Source: Ramicandelaber brevisporus
Lineage: Eukaryota; Kickxellomycota; Ramicandelaberales; Ramicandelaberaceae
Assembly (NCBI GenBank): GCA_025201865.1
Contig: MU602760.1
Coordinates: 1-30,063, forward strand
Length of the DNA: 30,063 nt
Direction: 5' to 3'
Position 1 is the stretch's first letter, and every line of letters begins with the position of its first letter. Below are positions 1 to 10,693 of this stretch, piece by piece. The translations under genes were made by a program, and so were the position numbers. Below the pieces are notes generated by a model. It had not been told where the DNA came from, did not search any database, and was given only the letters and a program-made list of their open reading frames with translations.

Positions 1-695
1 TCACTTTTCGATGAAGCTTATAGATGGTGGTGACTTCAAGTCCTGGTTCAAATCCACGGTGTCTCTGAATCAGCCATTCAAACAAACGTCAGCTACCCAT
101 TCTTGGTATGTGGACGAGTTTTGAGATGAAAGATGAGACTGATCCCAGTCAAACTCCTCGTTCATCTCTACGCATGCACTTTGACACTGACCACCTTTGC
201 TACTTTGCTACACGACAATGTCTTCATCGATTTGATGTTATTTTTATTTGGGCTTCTCGGTCAACGGATTTGCCCTTTTTGGGGTGCTGTTTCTCCACAA
301 CGCAAGTCACGCATGCTGATTGGCAGGGCTATTGTTGAACCCACCCGTTCAGGAACAAAGCTGCCAATAACCTGCTGCCACATGCAATGCATGTTTCAGA
401 ACGCAGTAGCAACATTCATTGACACCCTTTCTGCCTGCTCGCCGTCTTCGGTGGATGCAATCGATCGGTCGTAACGGCTTTGTATAATATTCTGCAGTCT
501 CCTTTATTTTTCAACACCCTTTTTTCAAGAGTCCACCACAGTCAGTTTGTTTGGTACCACTCAAGTATACCAGCTACTCCAACTCTTTATTATTTTTTTC
601 TTGTCAAACAAAGCTTCTCGCTGTGCATACTCGCGTGCGTTCGTGTGTGTGGTTGTGTGTTCTTGTGTTTGTGCGTGCAGCCTTGATAGATCGAG
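1..695. other. left-edge intergenic DNA, no supported gene
   Basis: I see no gene I can support here. The open frames are short, overlap one another and have no recognisable domain. The longest, at 133-474, starts with a hydrophobic stretch but then becomes compositionally random. The last 200 bases before the NTE1 start are T-rich and then GT-rich (about 640-680), which looks like promoter and 5' leader sequence for the gene at 696. A TATAAT-like run near 482 is too far upstream to assign with confidence. Confidence 0.5.
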
Positions 696-2075
696 ATGCT
701 ACAACAGCAACAGCGACAGCGACAGCAACAGCGACCGTTTCTTATGAAAGTGGTACCCGTGGCGTTCTTCTTGTTTGTGCAACTTGCCCTGGTCGGAGCC
801 TCAGATTCAGTGCACGAAATGAACAATGAGCAACAACAACAACAACAACAGCCCTTCTCGAAACCAGAGTCGGCAACAACGTCTCTAGTTGCCAGTGTCA
901 TCGATGCAACTGTGCGTCTGGTTGTGTCCATCTTCTCTTATACAGTGACACTCTCTGTTCGAGTGCCAACATTAGGCACGCTGGCTCTATTGATTGCGAT
1001 TGCTGGATATGCAGTGTTCCGATACAACCTGCTGACAGTGTATTCGAGACTTCCAAAGACGGATCCGCCACCATCCCGATCAGACCGAGTTCTTGATTTG
1101 CAGCCAGATATTGCATATGAGGATATTTTGGGAGACCAGTTGGATGACCTCGTGGGTACTCCAGAGCTGTATCTAGACGGTGGAAAACAGTCAAAGGATT
1201 CAAATAACAATAATGGTAATAATGGTAAAAAGGGTTCATCCCGTAGCAGCCAGAAGGGTAGAAGAAGCAGCAACAGCAATGAAAGCAGCAGTGGTGGCTT
1301 TTCATCTAATTTATTTGATGCATTTTTGTCATCGATTAGAGTGTTTGGCAGTTTGGATGAACCAGTGTTTCATGAACTGAGCAGACATTTACAAACACGC
1401 AGATTGCTGGCTGGAGACACAATGTCTGAAGAAGAAGTTGATGCCTCTTTCTATATTGTAGTTGAAGGCAGAGTGGAGGTGTATTTGGCCACTCCCACAT
1501 CACCTGGCTCACTGATGTCATCAGCTGGACCATCATCCACCGATCCAATCTACAGCTCGACTCTTGGTGGTGGATCGTTGCTGTCGTCCAGTGGAGTTAA
1601 TTTGCAGAGCGGATACCGTGGAACACCTCCGCCATATAACAGCACTATTGCTGATGGATCATCGCCTGAAATGTCAGAGAGTCCAAGTGAGCAGTCCGAA
1701 GAAGCCGAGGATGGTTTGAATCCATTTGATGCAGATGCTGGAATCAGACCTCGGTTGTTGAATGTCGTCAGAGCTGGTGAAAGACTCTCAAGTATGTTTG
1801 CCATTCTATCATTGTTTACAAATGACATTAGTTTGGATCAAACCGGGGACCCAATTGATCCTGCATCAAACATCCCCGTCACCACCAGCTCCACCAACTC
1901 CACGGCAATGCCTACAATTGCAACAGCGTCATTGGGTGCTACAGCTGTGCCATCCAATATCAGCTCACCGCTCGTAGCTACAGCTGCAGCTGCATCAGCA
2001 GCCCTGCCTACCCTTCGAGGTCTGGACTCGCCTGTTGCACCAATTGACCCTCACCTGCAGTATCTCTATTTACTC

Positions 2076-2107
<32 letters not shown>

Positions 2108-5100
2108 TCAACTCCACCATCACCATCACTATCAACAGCCAAGTGTTGCTACAGCCACTCGACAGACTACATCATCTGTTCATCCAGATATTGTGATTCG
2201 TGCTGCAGTTGACACTACATTGGCAGTTATTCCGGCTGAAGCATTCCGTAAATTGACCCGTAAATTCCCAGGTGCAGCTGCATGCATCGTTCAAGCTATT
2301 TTGGCCAGATTCCAGCGTGGAACTCATCTTGTCCTCTCCGAGTATTTTGGTTTGCCAGATGAATTAGTGCGTACAATGCGTGGACTGCAGTCATTTGTGC
2401 AGCGTGATTTGCCAGACAGCATCTCTCGCTCAACCACTGTATCTCGTTTACTGGCTCCTCCAGTGGCACCATCCAGCAGTAACAACGCTGGCGCATCCTC
2501 AGGCTCGGGCTTGGCTGCAGTTCCATCCAGCGCATCGCTCGCCAGCATGAGTGCAAGCACAGCTGATTTGAGTGGATACACAATGACAGCCACTCCATAT
2601 TCGCCCCATGGCCCTCGCAGTCCGCTCAGCTTCTCTTCGCATTTAGACTCTGTTCGCGAGAGAAACACCGCCAGTGCCGATTACTCTCACATCGGATCAC
2701 CTCCTCTGATGCACCAACTCCCTCCGGCCAGTGTCTCTGCGGGCAATGTCAACATACGCTCACCCGCGCCTCGCTCAGTTCAGCCAGGCCGCGTTCCATC
2801 CAACCAGCATCAGCAGCGCTCACTTGGCGGACTCGAAATGTCAGCCATGAGCTCTGGTCTACCATCCGCGGCTTCATTGACTGGCTTAGGCGTGCTCGAC
2901 AACAACAGCAGTGCAACGCCAACCAGCTCTCGTCTTGCCACACGCCGTCGTCAGTCCTCCAGTGCTGGATTCCGTACTGCACCAACCGAGGCTGACCTGC
3001 GCCAATTGCGCGGAGATGTGTTTGACAGCATGTCCACTCTGCTTGGCATGTCCAGCCATGCGTCGTCAACTAATGGCCGTCGCTTATCAAACATCAGCAC
3101 TGGGTATGGAGCATCTCCTGCTGGATTAAACACTCCAACTCAAATGTCACACAATCGAAGCTCTCGTCGCATTCCTTCAGCCAGCGGAAGTAAACCTCAT
3201 CTCAGCCAGGTGACAAATGCGCTCAATGCATTGCCTGTATTGGAACAAGTTGACGTTGAGCTGCTGCAGTTGGATGTTGGCACTGTCATCATGGAATCTG
3301 GATCTCGCCCTGATGGTCTCTACTATGTGGTCGCTGGTCGCTTGGAAGCTTATAGCTCTCGTCCATCCAAGTCAGATTCACTCGATACAAGCTCACCAAA
3401 CAGCGCTCGTCTTGCATATGCAGTCACTCCTGGCGGTCTCGCCGGCTACTTTGAGTCATTAACTGATATGCCCGCTGTAGTCACTGTCCGCTCAGTGCAG
3501 CCAACCATTGTCGGCTTCATCCCCAAGTCTGCTTTAGAGCGACTCAGTGACCGTAATCCCACCGCCTTGCTGCTACTCGCCAAGCGCCTGATATCCCGTC
3601 TGTCATCACTTGCTCTCCACATTGACTTTGCCATTGAGTGGGTTCAAGTCGAGGCTGGTCAAGTCATTTACCGTCAAGGCGACTCTGCCTCTGCTGCCTA
3701 CATTGTGGCAAGCGGCCGTCTTCGTGCCATTCATGTATCCCGCGGCCCTGGCTCTGTCGGTGCTGTGTCGACTGCTGGACTGACTAGTGCCGCAGTTGCT
3801 GCCCGCAAAGTGCATCGTCGTCGCGATGACATTGATCACCCGCGTAACCATCGACCTGATGACGACACTTCTGGTACCAACCGCGAGCTCCACATTGACA
3901 TTCGCGGTGAATACGGTCAAGGCGAGTCTCTTGGTGAGCTTGAGGTGCTTACTGGCGGCAGCCGCTTGGCTACATTACACGCTATCCGTGACAGTGAGGT
4001 AGCTCGCATGCCACATTCAATGTTTGATGCTCTCGCTCAGCGTTATCCTGTTCTTGCTATGCGCATTTCGCGTGTGCTGGCAACTCGTGCTCAGAAGCCT
4101 CAATCAAACCCAAATGCATCTAGCGGCCCCAGCAGCAAAGCAGCATTAGCAGTCGATGCATCTCGTCCAACCGTGAGCACCACTTTGTTGAGCGAGTCTG
4201 GTGATGCCAACTACAATCTGCGCACCATTGCTCTGGTTCCGACCGATGCTAGTGTCCCGATCGCTGCATTCGCTCAGCGCCTGCATGATGCGCTGGTTAG
4301 TGTTGGTGCAAGCGTCGCGGTCCTTGACTACCGCACTGTGATTCGCATGATGGGCCGTCACACTTTCTCGCGATTTGGTGAGCTCCGCCTCTTGGCATAT
4401 CTGGCTGAACTCGAGCAGCGTGTCAGTACTGTGCTGTACGTGGCTGATTCACCAGCTGCATCTCCATGGACGAAGCGCTGCATCCGCCAAGCCGACTGCG
4501 TCTTGCTGGTTGCAAATGGCGACAGCGCAAACCAGGAAATTGGTGCTTACGAGCGCGTTCTTTTAGGCATCAAGACCACTGCTCGCAAGGAGCTCGTCCT
4601 GCTCCATGGCGAGCGCCTGGTTCCCCATGGCTCAACTCGCGCTTGGCTGCAGCGCCGTGTTTGGATTCATGCTCATCATCACGTACACATGCCGCTGCAT
4701 GCTGCACAGGACCACTTGGCCAATCCAGACCCAGATGGATTTGACCTCGGTACAGACATCCTCCGCTCACTGCGTCCACACTCTCATGGCAGCGCTACTG
4801 ACCTGGCTTCACTGAACTACATGAGCGACGATGAGGCCACCACCACATCTGACATTCGCAATGCCACTGGCGGCGGCTCATCCAAGTCGTACGGCAGTCT
4901 GTTTGACAACATTGGCAGTGATGACTTTGGATACACATTTGTTGCCAATACTGCGAACCGCATCTTTGGCGGTCGTCCTGGCCACCATGGCCACGGTGGT
5001 CTGCGCTCGCCTCCAACTTCTCCAATTTTGGGAACATTGCTCAGATTTGGCGGACGCGTTCGTCGTTACTACACCGCTTCCCGTCGCGCCGTTCGTCCTG

Positions 5101-6293
5101 TCCCGCGTGCATACCGTGGCATGCGCAGCGACTTTGCTCGTCTTGCTCGTCGCCTGACTGGCCAGTCCGTTGGTGTTGTTTTGAGCGGTGGTGGTGCTCG
5201 TGGAATGGCTCATATCGGTATGCTCCGCGCTATGGAAGACGCTGGTGTGCCTGTTGACATGATTGGCGGCACCTCGATTGGCTCGTTTATGGGCGGTTTG
5301 TACGCCGGTGCCTCTGACTCCTATGCCATTATGCGCTATGCCCGCATGTTTGCTCAGCGCACCGCGTCGATGTGGCGCCAGGCTCTTGATTTGACGTATC
5401 CGGTCACTGCCATGCTTACTGGCCACGAGCTCAACCGCTCAACCTGGAAGGTGTTTGCTGACACTCAGATTGAGGACTTGTGGCTGCCATATTTCTGCGT
5501 CACCACCAACATTACTCACTCTCGCGCAGAGGTTCATCAAACTGGTTACTTGTGGCGCTATGTTCGTGCCTCAATGACGCTGGCAGGCTACATGCCTCCG
5601 TTGTGTGACAACGGCAACATGCTCGTGGATGGTGGCTACCTCGACAACATGCCTGTTGGCATCATGCGCTCGCTTGGTGCCAAGACCATCATTGCCATTG
5701 ATGTGTCTCGCCAGGACGACACTTCTCCTCACGACTTTGGTGACTCGTTGAGCGGTTTCCGTGTTTTGGCCAGCCGCTGGAATCCATTCCGCTGGCTGTG
5801 GTATTATCCTAACCCACCGCCTCCACCCATCCCAGATTTGGCCGAGATTCAGAGCCGTCTCGCGTACGTCTCGTCGGTTCGTGAGCGCGATCTGGCCATC
5901 CGCACACCTGGCTGCCTGTACATTCGCGTGCCAATTCAACAGTACGCCACGCTGGAGTTTGGCAAGTTCCAGGAAATTTTGGACAAGGGTCATGCTCATG
6001 GTAAGCGTGTCATGAAGCAGTGGGAGGAGCGTGGCATCCTCAACACTTGGCGTCCCAAGAACACTGCGCATTTGCCCCACATTGTGTCTGCTCAATCCGC
6101 AGTGGATGTCACTCGTCCCCGCTCCAACAATCCGATTGATGCAGGCAAGCAGTCGACACTTCGTAAAGATGTTGGTGGAGACGGATATCGTCCAACGTCA
6201 CCCATCTCTGCCGCGAGTAACACCGCTGGTCTTTCGTCAGCTAACATGGAGAAGTGGCGCGAACCTCTCCGTGGCCGTCGCAACTCCATCTAG
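696..6293 (+). CDS. NTE1: NTE1-type patatin lysophospholipase (neuropathy target esterase family)
   Basis: This is an ER-membrane serine esterase of the NTE/PNPLA6-7 family, known to deacylate phosphatidylcholine to glycerophosphocholine. The protein has 1865 residues. It has a signal-anchor-like segment at about 17-36 and another hydrophobic segment at about 90-110. Three cyclic-nucleotide-binding-like domains follow (first split between about 212-265 and 498-555; second about 848-968; third about 981-1131), then a C-terminal patatin domain (about 1490-1660). The patatin motifs are intact: GGGARG oxyanion loop at 1498-1503, GTSIGS with nucleophile Ser1527, and DGG with Asp1645. It is longer than the roughly 1500 residues usual in fungi because of Ser/Pro-rich and Gln/His-rich insertions. 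The true start may be Met17 (position 744), which would put the hydrophobic segment at the N terminus. The family call is firm; the exact start is not. Confidence 0.95.
2077..2145 (+). repeat. CAG/CAA repeat encoding a Gln run followed by a His run in NTE1
   Basis: The repeat of CAG and CAA codons gives a run of about eleven Gln, followed by a His-rich stretch, at about residues 461-485. It sits in an insertion inside the first nucleotide-binding-like domain. It is mixed CAG/CAA rather than pure CAG, which tends to be more stable. Confidence 0.9.
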
Positions 6294-6398
6294 ACTACTC
6301 TACTCTTTACTTCATTCTCATCATTCATTACACACACACTTTCTCTCTCTCTCTCTTTTTAAATCCTATCTAAGTTATATAACTGACTACATTAGTAA

Positions 6399-6695
6399 CT
6401 ATTCAACACGAGCAGCAATCTTGGCTTCGAGTTCTCTAATCTGTGCATTGATTGCCGCGTGTTTGTCGTCAGTTTCTCGGCTGTATTCATCGGCCCGCAG
6501 CTTGTACCATAGCATGCGCAGTCCAAAATAGGTTGAAAGAGAATACAACAGGAACGTCGAGATTGGAGTGCCGTACACTGTCCAAAGTGTCCTCCTTTGA
6601 ACAGGATCACTACTGCCGCTGACTGTGGAGTACGTCCTGCTGTGAAAGGACGGTCTTCTTGCAAAGGCAAAGAACAGCGATCTTCCTGCGTTCAT
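6399..6695 (-). CDS. small single-span mitochondrial-type membrane protein (INA17-like?)
   Basis: This 98-residue protein has an Arg/Ser/Phe-rich, acid-free N terminus (about 1-30) typical of a mitochondrial presequence. One membrane span follows at about 42-62, then a charged helix of about 35 residues that could form a coiled coil. The architecture, and a Tyr-Gly-x-Pro turn just before the span, recall the fungal inner-membrane assembly (INAC) subunits that help build the F1Fo ATP synthase. I cannot confirm that from motifs alone. It converges on NTE1 (about 105 bp between stops) and is divergent from the TRIP13-like gene, so it probably shares that promoter. The start is the first Met and suits the presequence. 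The gene is likely real; the family is a guess. Confidence 0.65.
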   Translation of the reverse strand: MNAGRSLFFAFARRPSFHSRTYSTVSGSSDPVQRRTLWTVYGTPISTFLLYSLSTYFGLRMLWYKLRADEYSRETDDKHAAINAQIRELEAKIAARVE

Positions 6696-6871
6696 TTCTA
6701 TCTATATTTTTTGAGGTCGTGAATTGAGTGCTTTTTTTGCGGCAGTTCTTCCTTTCTGCTGCAATTCACCTTCTTGACGAGCACACAAAAATAAGCAGAG
6801 CAAAGAAGAACAGAGCAAAGCAAACAAACAAACACAAGCACAAATACAAGTACAACTACAGTAGCTTTAGT
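6696..6871. promoter_or_regulatory. short divergent promoter region
   Basis: Only 176 bp separate the start codon of the small mitochondrial-type gene (minus strand) from that of the TRIP13-like gene (plus strand), so the two promoters must overlap. The TRIP13 side ends in an A-rich leader (about 6785-6860) with many CAAA units. I see no clear TATA box. Confidence 0.55.
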
Positions 6872-8311
6872 ATGAGCGTTGATTTCAACAGTGGAGGACA
6901 AGTTAACGGCTTGAACAGTAAGCCAGTTAAACGGGTTCGACTGCCAGTCGAGTGCCGAGTTGATGAGAACTGCACCATCGAAGAAGACACCATCAACCAC
7001 CACGTCAGCCAATATCTGGTGAACAAGTATCCTCAGAGCATTCCACTAGGTATCAAACTTGACACTTTTGCTAATGAAAGTGGTGGTGATGGGGAAATTG
7101 TTCAGAAGCATGTCAAGACCATTTACATTGGTGCTCCATCTGGCCCAGATTCTCTGGCACGCAGTCTGCCAACCTCCAGTGTTGAATTGCGTATCTTTTC
7201 ATACATTTGTTACTCTGACAGTGAAGAGTACGACATTGAAGCCGACTCAAACGGTAACGATGATTCTGATGGTGGCGATGGTGGTGGTAAATTGGCGTTC
7301 TTTCGTGTGCTCGAGTTGCCAGCTCCTCAGCTGGAGGATCGCTGGGAAAGCTTAGTGTTTGACGATGCCATTCCTCAGCGCCTGTTGGATTACACCATAA
7401 CTCTCGCTTCATTCAGTGACCGCAATGTCGACCAGTCTCTCGTTAGCTGGAACCGAGTCGCTTTGCTTCACGGCGAACCCGGAACTGGCAAAACAACATT
7501 GTGCAAAGCCTTGGCTCAGAAGGCCGCTATCCGACTCGGTGGTGCATGCGCTCTCTGCGAAGTCAACACACACTCCCTCTTCTCCAAATGGTTTAGCGAA
7601 AGCGGCAAGTTGGTAAAACAGGCATTCAGCAGGATCCTGACAGAGATCGAAGCAGATCGCATCTTTGTACTGGTTGACGAAGTGGAGAGTTTGACAGCGT
7701 CGAGAGCAGCTGCAGCCAATTCAAATGGCGCGGAGCCGACGGATGCAATTAGGGTTGTTAATGCAGTATTGACGGAACTGGATAGACTGGCAAGAGATCC
7801 AAGGGTGATTGTGCTGACAACGTCGAACATTACGGGTGCGATCGATGCAGCATTTGTTGATCGCGCAGACATCAAGCAGTATATTGGACCGCCATCTGCC
7901 AGAGCAATCTATGCCATTTTGGTGTCATGTATACAAGAGTTGGCAAAAAGGGGCATTATCAATGATAATGTTGAGTTTGAAGACTCTCGCAATGTGTTTG
8001 ACTTGAGCATAAGCAGCCAAGAACAGCAAAAGAAACAGCAACAGCAACAACAGCAACAGCAACAGCATCAAGCAAATGGCCACAGTAGCCAAGACTGGAT
8101 GTTGAGCGATGAGAGCCGTATCTTGAAGAGTCTAGCGGAAAGATGTGTTGGAATGTCGGGCAGAACACTGCGTCGACTCCCATTCATTGCAACGGCGTTG
8201 TTCCAGCAAGAAGAGTGTGTCACCACAATTGAGTTTTTGAACTCCCTTGAGCAGGCCATCGATAATGAACATGACTCTAGACGCAAGATGGATAAACAAA
8301 CATTGCCTTAA
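6872..8311 (+). CDS. PCH2: TRIP13/Pch2-family AAA+ ATPase
   Basis: This AAA+ remodeller acts on HORMA-domain proteins (Mad2 in the spindle checkpoint, Hop1-type proteins in meiosis). I chose the Met at 6872, giving 479 residues. The frame is open upstream, but that 48-codon extension is Lys/Asn-rich leader-like sequence. Walker A (GEPGTGKT) is at 201-208 and Walker B (FVLVDE) at 265-270. The segment with 'DRADIKQYIGPP' is the sensor/arginine-finger region that distinguishes TRIP13/Pch2 from other AAA proteins. An N-terminal substrate-adaptor domain of about 180 residues precedes it. An asparagine/aspartate/glycine-rich loop lies at about 120-140, and a Gln run at about 385-402 interrupts the C-terminal lid. 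All catalytic motifs are intact. Confidence 0.93.
   Translation: MSVDFNSGGQVNGLNSKPVKRVRLPVECRVDENCTIEEDTINHHVSQYLVNKYPQSIPLGIKLDTFANESGGDGEIVQKHVKTIYIGAPSGPDSLARSLPTSSVELRIFSYICYSDSEEYDIEADSNGNDDSDGGDGGGKLAFFRVLELPAPQLEDRWESLVFDDAIPQRLLDYTITLASFSDRNVDQSLVSWNRVALLHGEPGTGKTTLCKALAQKAAIRLGGACALCEVNTHSLFSKWFSESGKLVKQAFSRILTEIEADRIFVLVDEVESLTASRAAAANSNGAEPTDAIRVVNAVLTELDRLARDPRVIVLTTSNITGAIDAAFVDRADIKQYIGPPSARAIYAILVSCIQELAKRGIINDNVEFEDSRNVFDLSISSQEQQKKQQQQQQQQQQHQANGHSSQDWMLSDESRILKSLAERCVGMSGRTLRRLPFIATALFQQEECVTTIEFLNSLEQAIDNEHDSRRKMDKQTLP
8022..8070 (+). repeat. CAG/CAA repeat encoding a Gln run in the TRIP13-like gene
   Basis: CAG and CAA codons give a run of about ten Gln bounded by Lys and His at about residues 385-402, within the small helical domain of the ATPase. 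Pch2 proteins normally have no such run, so it is a lineage-specific loop expansion. Confidence 0.85.
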
Positions 8312-8595
8312 ATACTCGAAAGTAGTAAACAAATAATATAATAGCGTCTTAATCAATTCTATTGGTCATTGCTGAACGTGCGAAGCAAAAGAGGAGAAAG
8401 CCATGTGGTATCTCGGAGCCAGCCAATCAGCGTTTCTATTCCGATATTAAGTGTGACTGCCTTGTGTCGTTCTTGGCATTTTTTGAGTTGATTATAAGAA
8501 CAGTTTTTATGTGCGCGTGGGTGCACGAGTGTATTCGCCGGTTCATCGTTAGTATCAACACACTCGCACGCTCATCCTTCATTATATTCTCATCC

Positions 8596-8732
8596 ATGCG
8601 CCTTCACGTTGCTGCTGTCTGCGTTTCTGCGCTTGTGCTTGTCGCTGCGCAATTCGAGCCTCCACTGACTGCCGGTGACGTTGAGATTGTCAACTTGCTA
8701 CCACATAAACTGCGCTCTCTCAGTAACCGCCG

Positions 8733-8763
<31 letters not shown>

Positions 8764-10257
8764 ACTGCCAACGAGCAACAACTCATTGCTGACTTTGAGC
8801 ATGATTTTTCTGCTTTGCTCAAGCGTCGCCAAGTTCCGGGTATGATATACACTGTCGTCCGCCAGAACAAGACCATCGCTGCTTCCGGTGTCGGTATTGC
8901 TGATGCAAATGATCCGGCCTCAAAAGTGGATGGCGACACACTTTTCATGATTGGATCGGTGACCAAGTCGATGACGGCAGCACTGTTCGGCACGGCCGTC
9001 GACGAAGGTAAAGTCAAGTTCACCGACAAGATCCACACTGTATTGCCCCGCTTCCGACTCAAGGATCCATTCGCTTCTCAGCAATGCACCTTTGAAGATG
9101 CAATGAGCCACCGAACTGGATTGCCACGCCACGATGCACTTTTTGATCTGGTACAGAACAGCACACTCAACGAATACATTGACCGTTTGCAGCATTTGGA
9201 GCCACACACAGAGTTCCGCAGTTTTTGGGAGTACAACAACCACATGTGGGCCGTGACTGGACACGCCGCAGCTGCTGCTATTGGCAAGGACGTGACATAC
9301 GCAGAGGCGCTCAAGACTCGCATCTTTGACAAGGCTGGCATGAAGACTGCGCTGCCAAACACCAAGTATCTGTCTCAACGCAAGAGCAAGGTCTCAAAAG
9401 GTCACTTGCTGAAACCTGGTGCGGATGGCCAAACTCCTGAATTGGCTACCGTCTCTGGCTATCCCGACATTGGTAATGGCGCTCCAGCAGGCAACGTGTT
9501 TGCAACTGCCAACGACGCCGCAGCCTATCTTCGCATGATGCTTGGCAAGGGTCTCGCACAGGATGGCAAGACGCGCGTGTTCTCCGAGTCCACTTACAAT
9601 GAGATTATCCGCAGTCGCATGCCTACCGGCTCGTCTTCGGCCGCATTCCCACCTACTCATTTCCCGCTTGAGCAAGATTATGCGCAAGGCTGGCAGATTG
9701 CTACATACCGCAAGAAGCACCGTGTTATTCATCATGGTGGCGCTATTGAGGGATTTATCTCTTTGTTTGCCTTCTTCCCCGATGATGATTTGGCCATTGC
9801 CGCATCAGTCAACAATCTGATGGACAGATCGTCGTATGCCGCAGTGTGGGACTTGGCAGACCGCTTCTTGGGCTATCGCGATGTGGACTGGGGAGAGACG
9901 ATGGGTAAGATTGCGGATGACGCATTCAAGAAGAGTTTGCAGAAGCCGGAGCGTGTGCCTGGAACGAAGCCATCACGCTCCTTGGAGGCATTTGTCGGTA
10001 GTTATGAGCACAAGGGATACGGCAAATTGCGCATCGACGTGGAGAAAAGCGAGGATGGCGACTCTCAACTGGCAATGAGCCTTGCGGGTTTCAAGTGCAC
10101 ACTTGAACATGGCCAATACGACACGTTTGGATGTGATTTGGGTGGTGGCGTGGTTGACTTTACCTTCTTCTCATCGTCACCTTCAAAGAAGTTTGATAAG
10201 ATCAATGTCGGCATTGAACCAGCTTTGCCAGAGCTTATCTTTAAACGCATCGAATGA
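8596..10257 (+). CDS. secreted serine beta-lactamase-fold hydrolase (class C / LACTB-like)
   Basis: This is a 553-residue protein with the penicillin-binding-protein/class C beta-lactamase fold, used by many eukaryotic esterases and peptidases. The start at 8596 gives a good signal peptide (about residues 1-18). The frame stays open 78 codons upstream, but that extension buries the signal and reads as leader. The three active-site motifs are present: SxxK (Ser121-Val-Thr-Lys124), YNN (213-215) and HHGG (379-382) in place of the KTG box. The C-terminal 100 residues look like the DUF3471-type beta-barrel domain often attached to these enzymes. A nine-Ala run (residues 48-56) lies between the signal peptide and the catalytic domain. 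The substrate cannot be inferred. It is followed tandemly by GST1. Confidence 0.85.
8737..8763 (+). repeat. (GCT)9 repeat encoding poly-Ala
   Basis: Nine uninterrupted GCT codons encode nine alanines in the linker between the signal peptide and the catalytic domain of the secreted hydrolase. A pure triplet tract is likely to vary in length between strains. Confidence 0.9.
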
Positions 10258-10693
10258 AACAGCTACCCAATTTTTTATTTTTTATTTTAAAAAATAACCA
10301 GGAAAACAGAGTAGTAGCGATTGATCGTTTAACGAGATACCCACGGCAAGTTATACACGCTGACATTGTGCTTGGTCAGAACCTTCACACGAGCGTTGAA
10401 TGGATTTGTCAGGATGCGGACACGCCGGACACGAGTTGTCAGCCCGAATTTAGTCCGCTCGCTATAGGTTACGGCTCCGATTTGAATTTGTTTTTTTTGT
10501 TTTTTCTTTGCGCAGTGACGTTCCCTATAAAAATATCTCCGTTCGGGATGTTCGAGTCTGCTGACCCACGTTTCTTGAGCTCATCTTTCTCTATCTCACA
10601 ATACAGAACAAGCACTTACAACACCAAACCACAAACCACAAACGCAATAAACAAACACGCGTACACACACACACACACATACACTATCAACCA
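10258..10693 (+). promoter_or_regulatory. GST1 promoter and 5' leader
   Basis: There is no coding gene here. Three blocks at 10387-10421, 10467-10479 and 10511-10539 recur in the same order upstream of the inverted GST copy 2. The last contains TATAAAAATA at 10526-10535. A TTGGTCA element at 10372-10378 matches the position of TTAGTCA (AP-1/Yap1-like) in the GST2 promoter. A (CA)n tract at about 10662-10684 lies in the 5' leader just before the ATG. A T-rich run at about 10490-10508 is absent from the copy 2 promoter. Confidence 0.7.

Noticed and set aside
41-58. GGTTCAAATCC, a match to a tRNA B box near the left edge
   Set aside because: The T stem has one mismatch, the 5' half of any tRNA would lie outside the window, and the bases before it do not form a normal anticodon arm. 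It cannot be supported.
8362-8595. 78-codon N-terminal extension of the secreted hydrolase
   Set aside because: It would bury a good signal peptide that begins at Met 8596, and its composition is leader-like.
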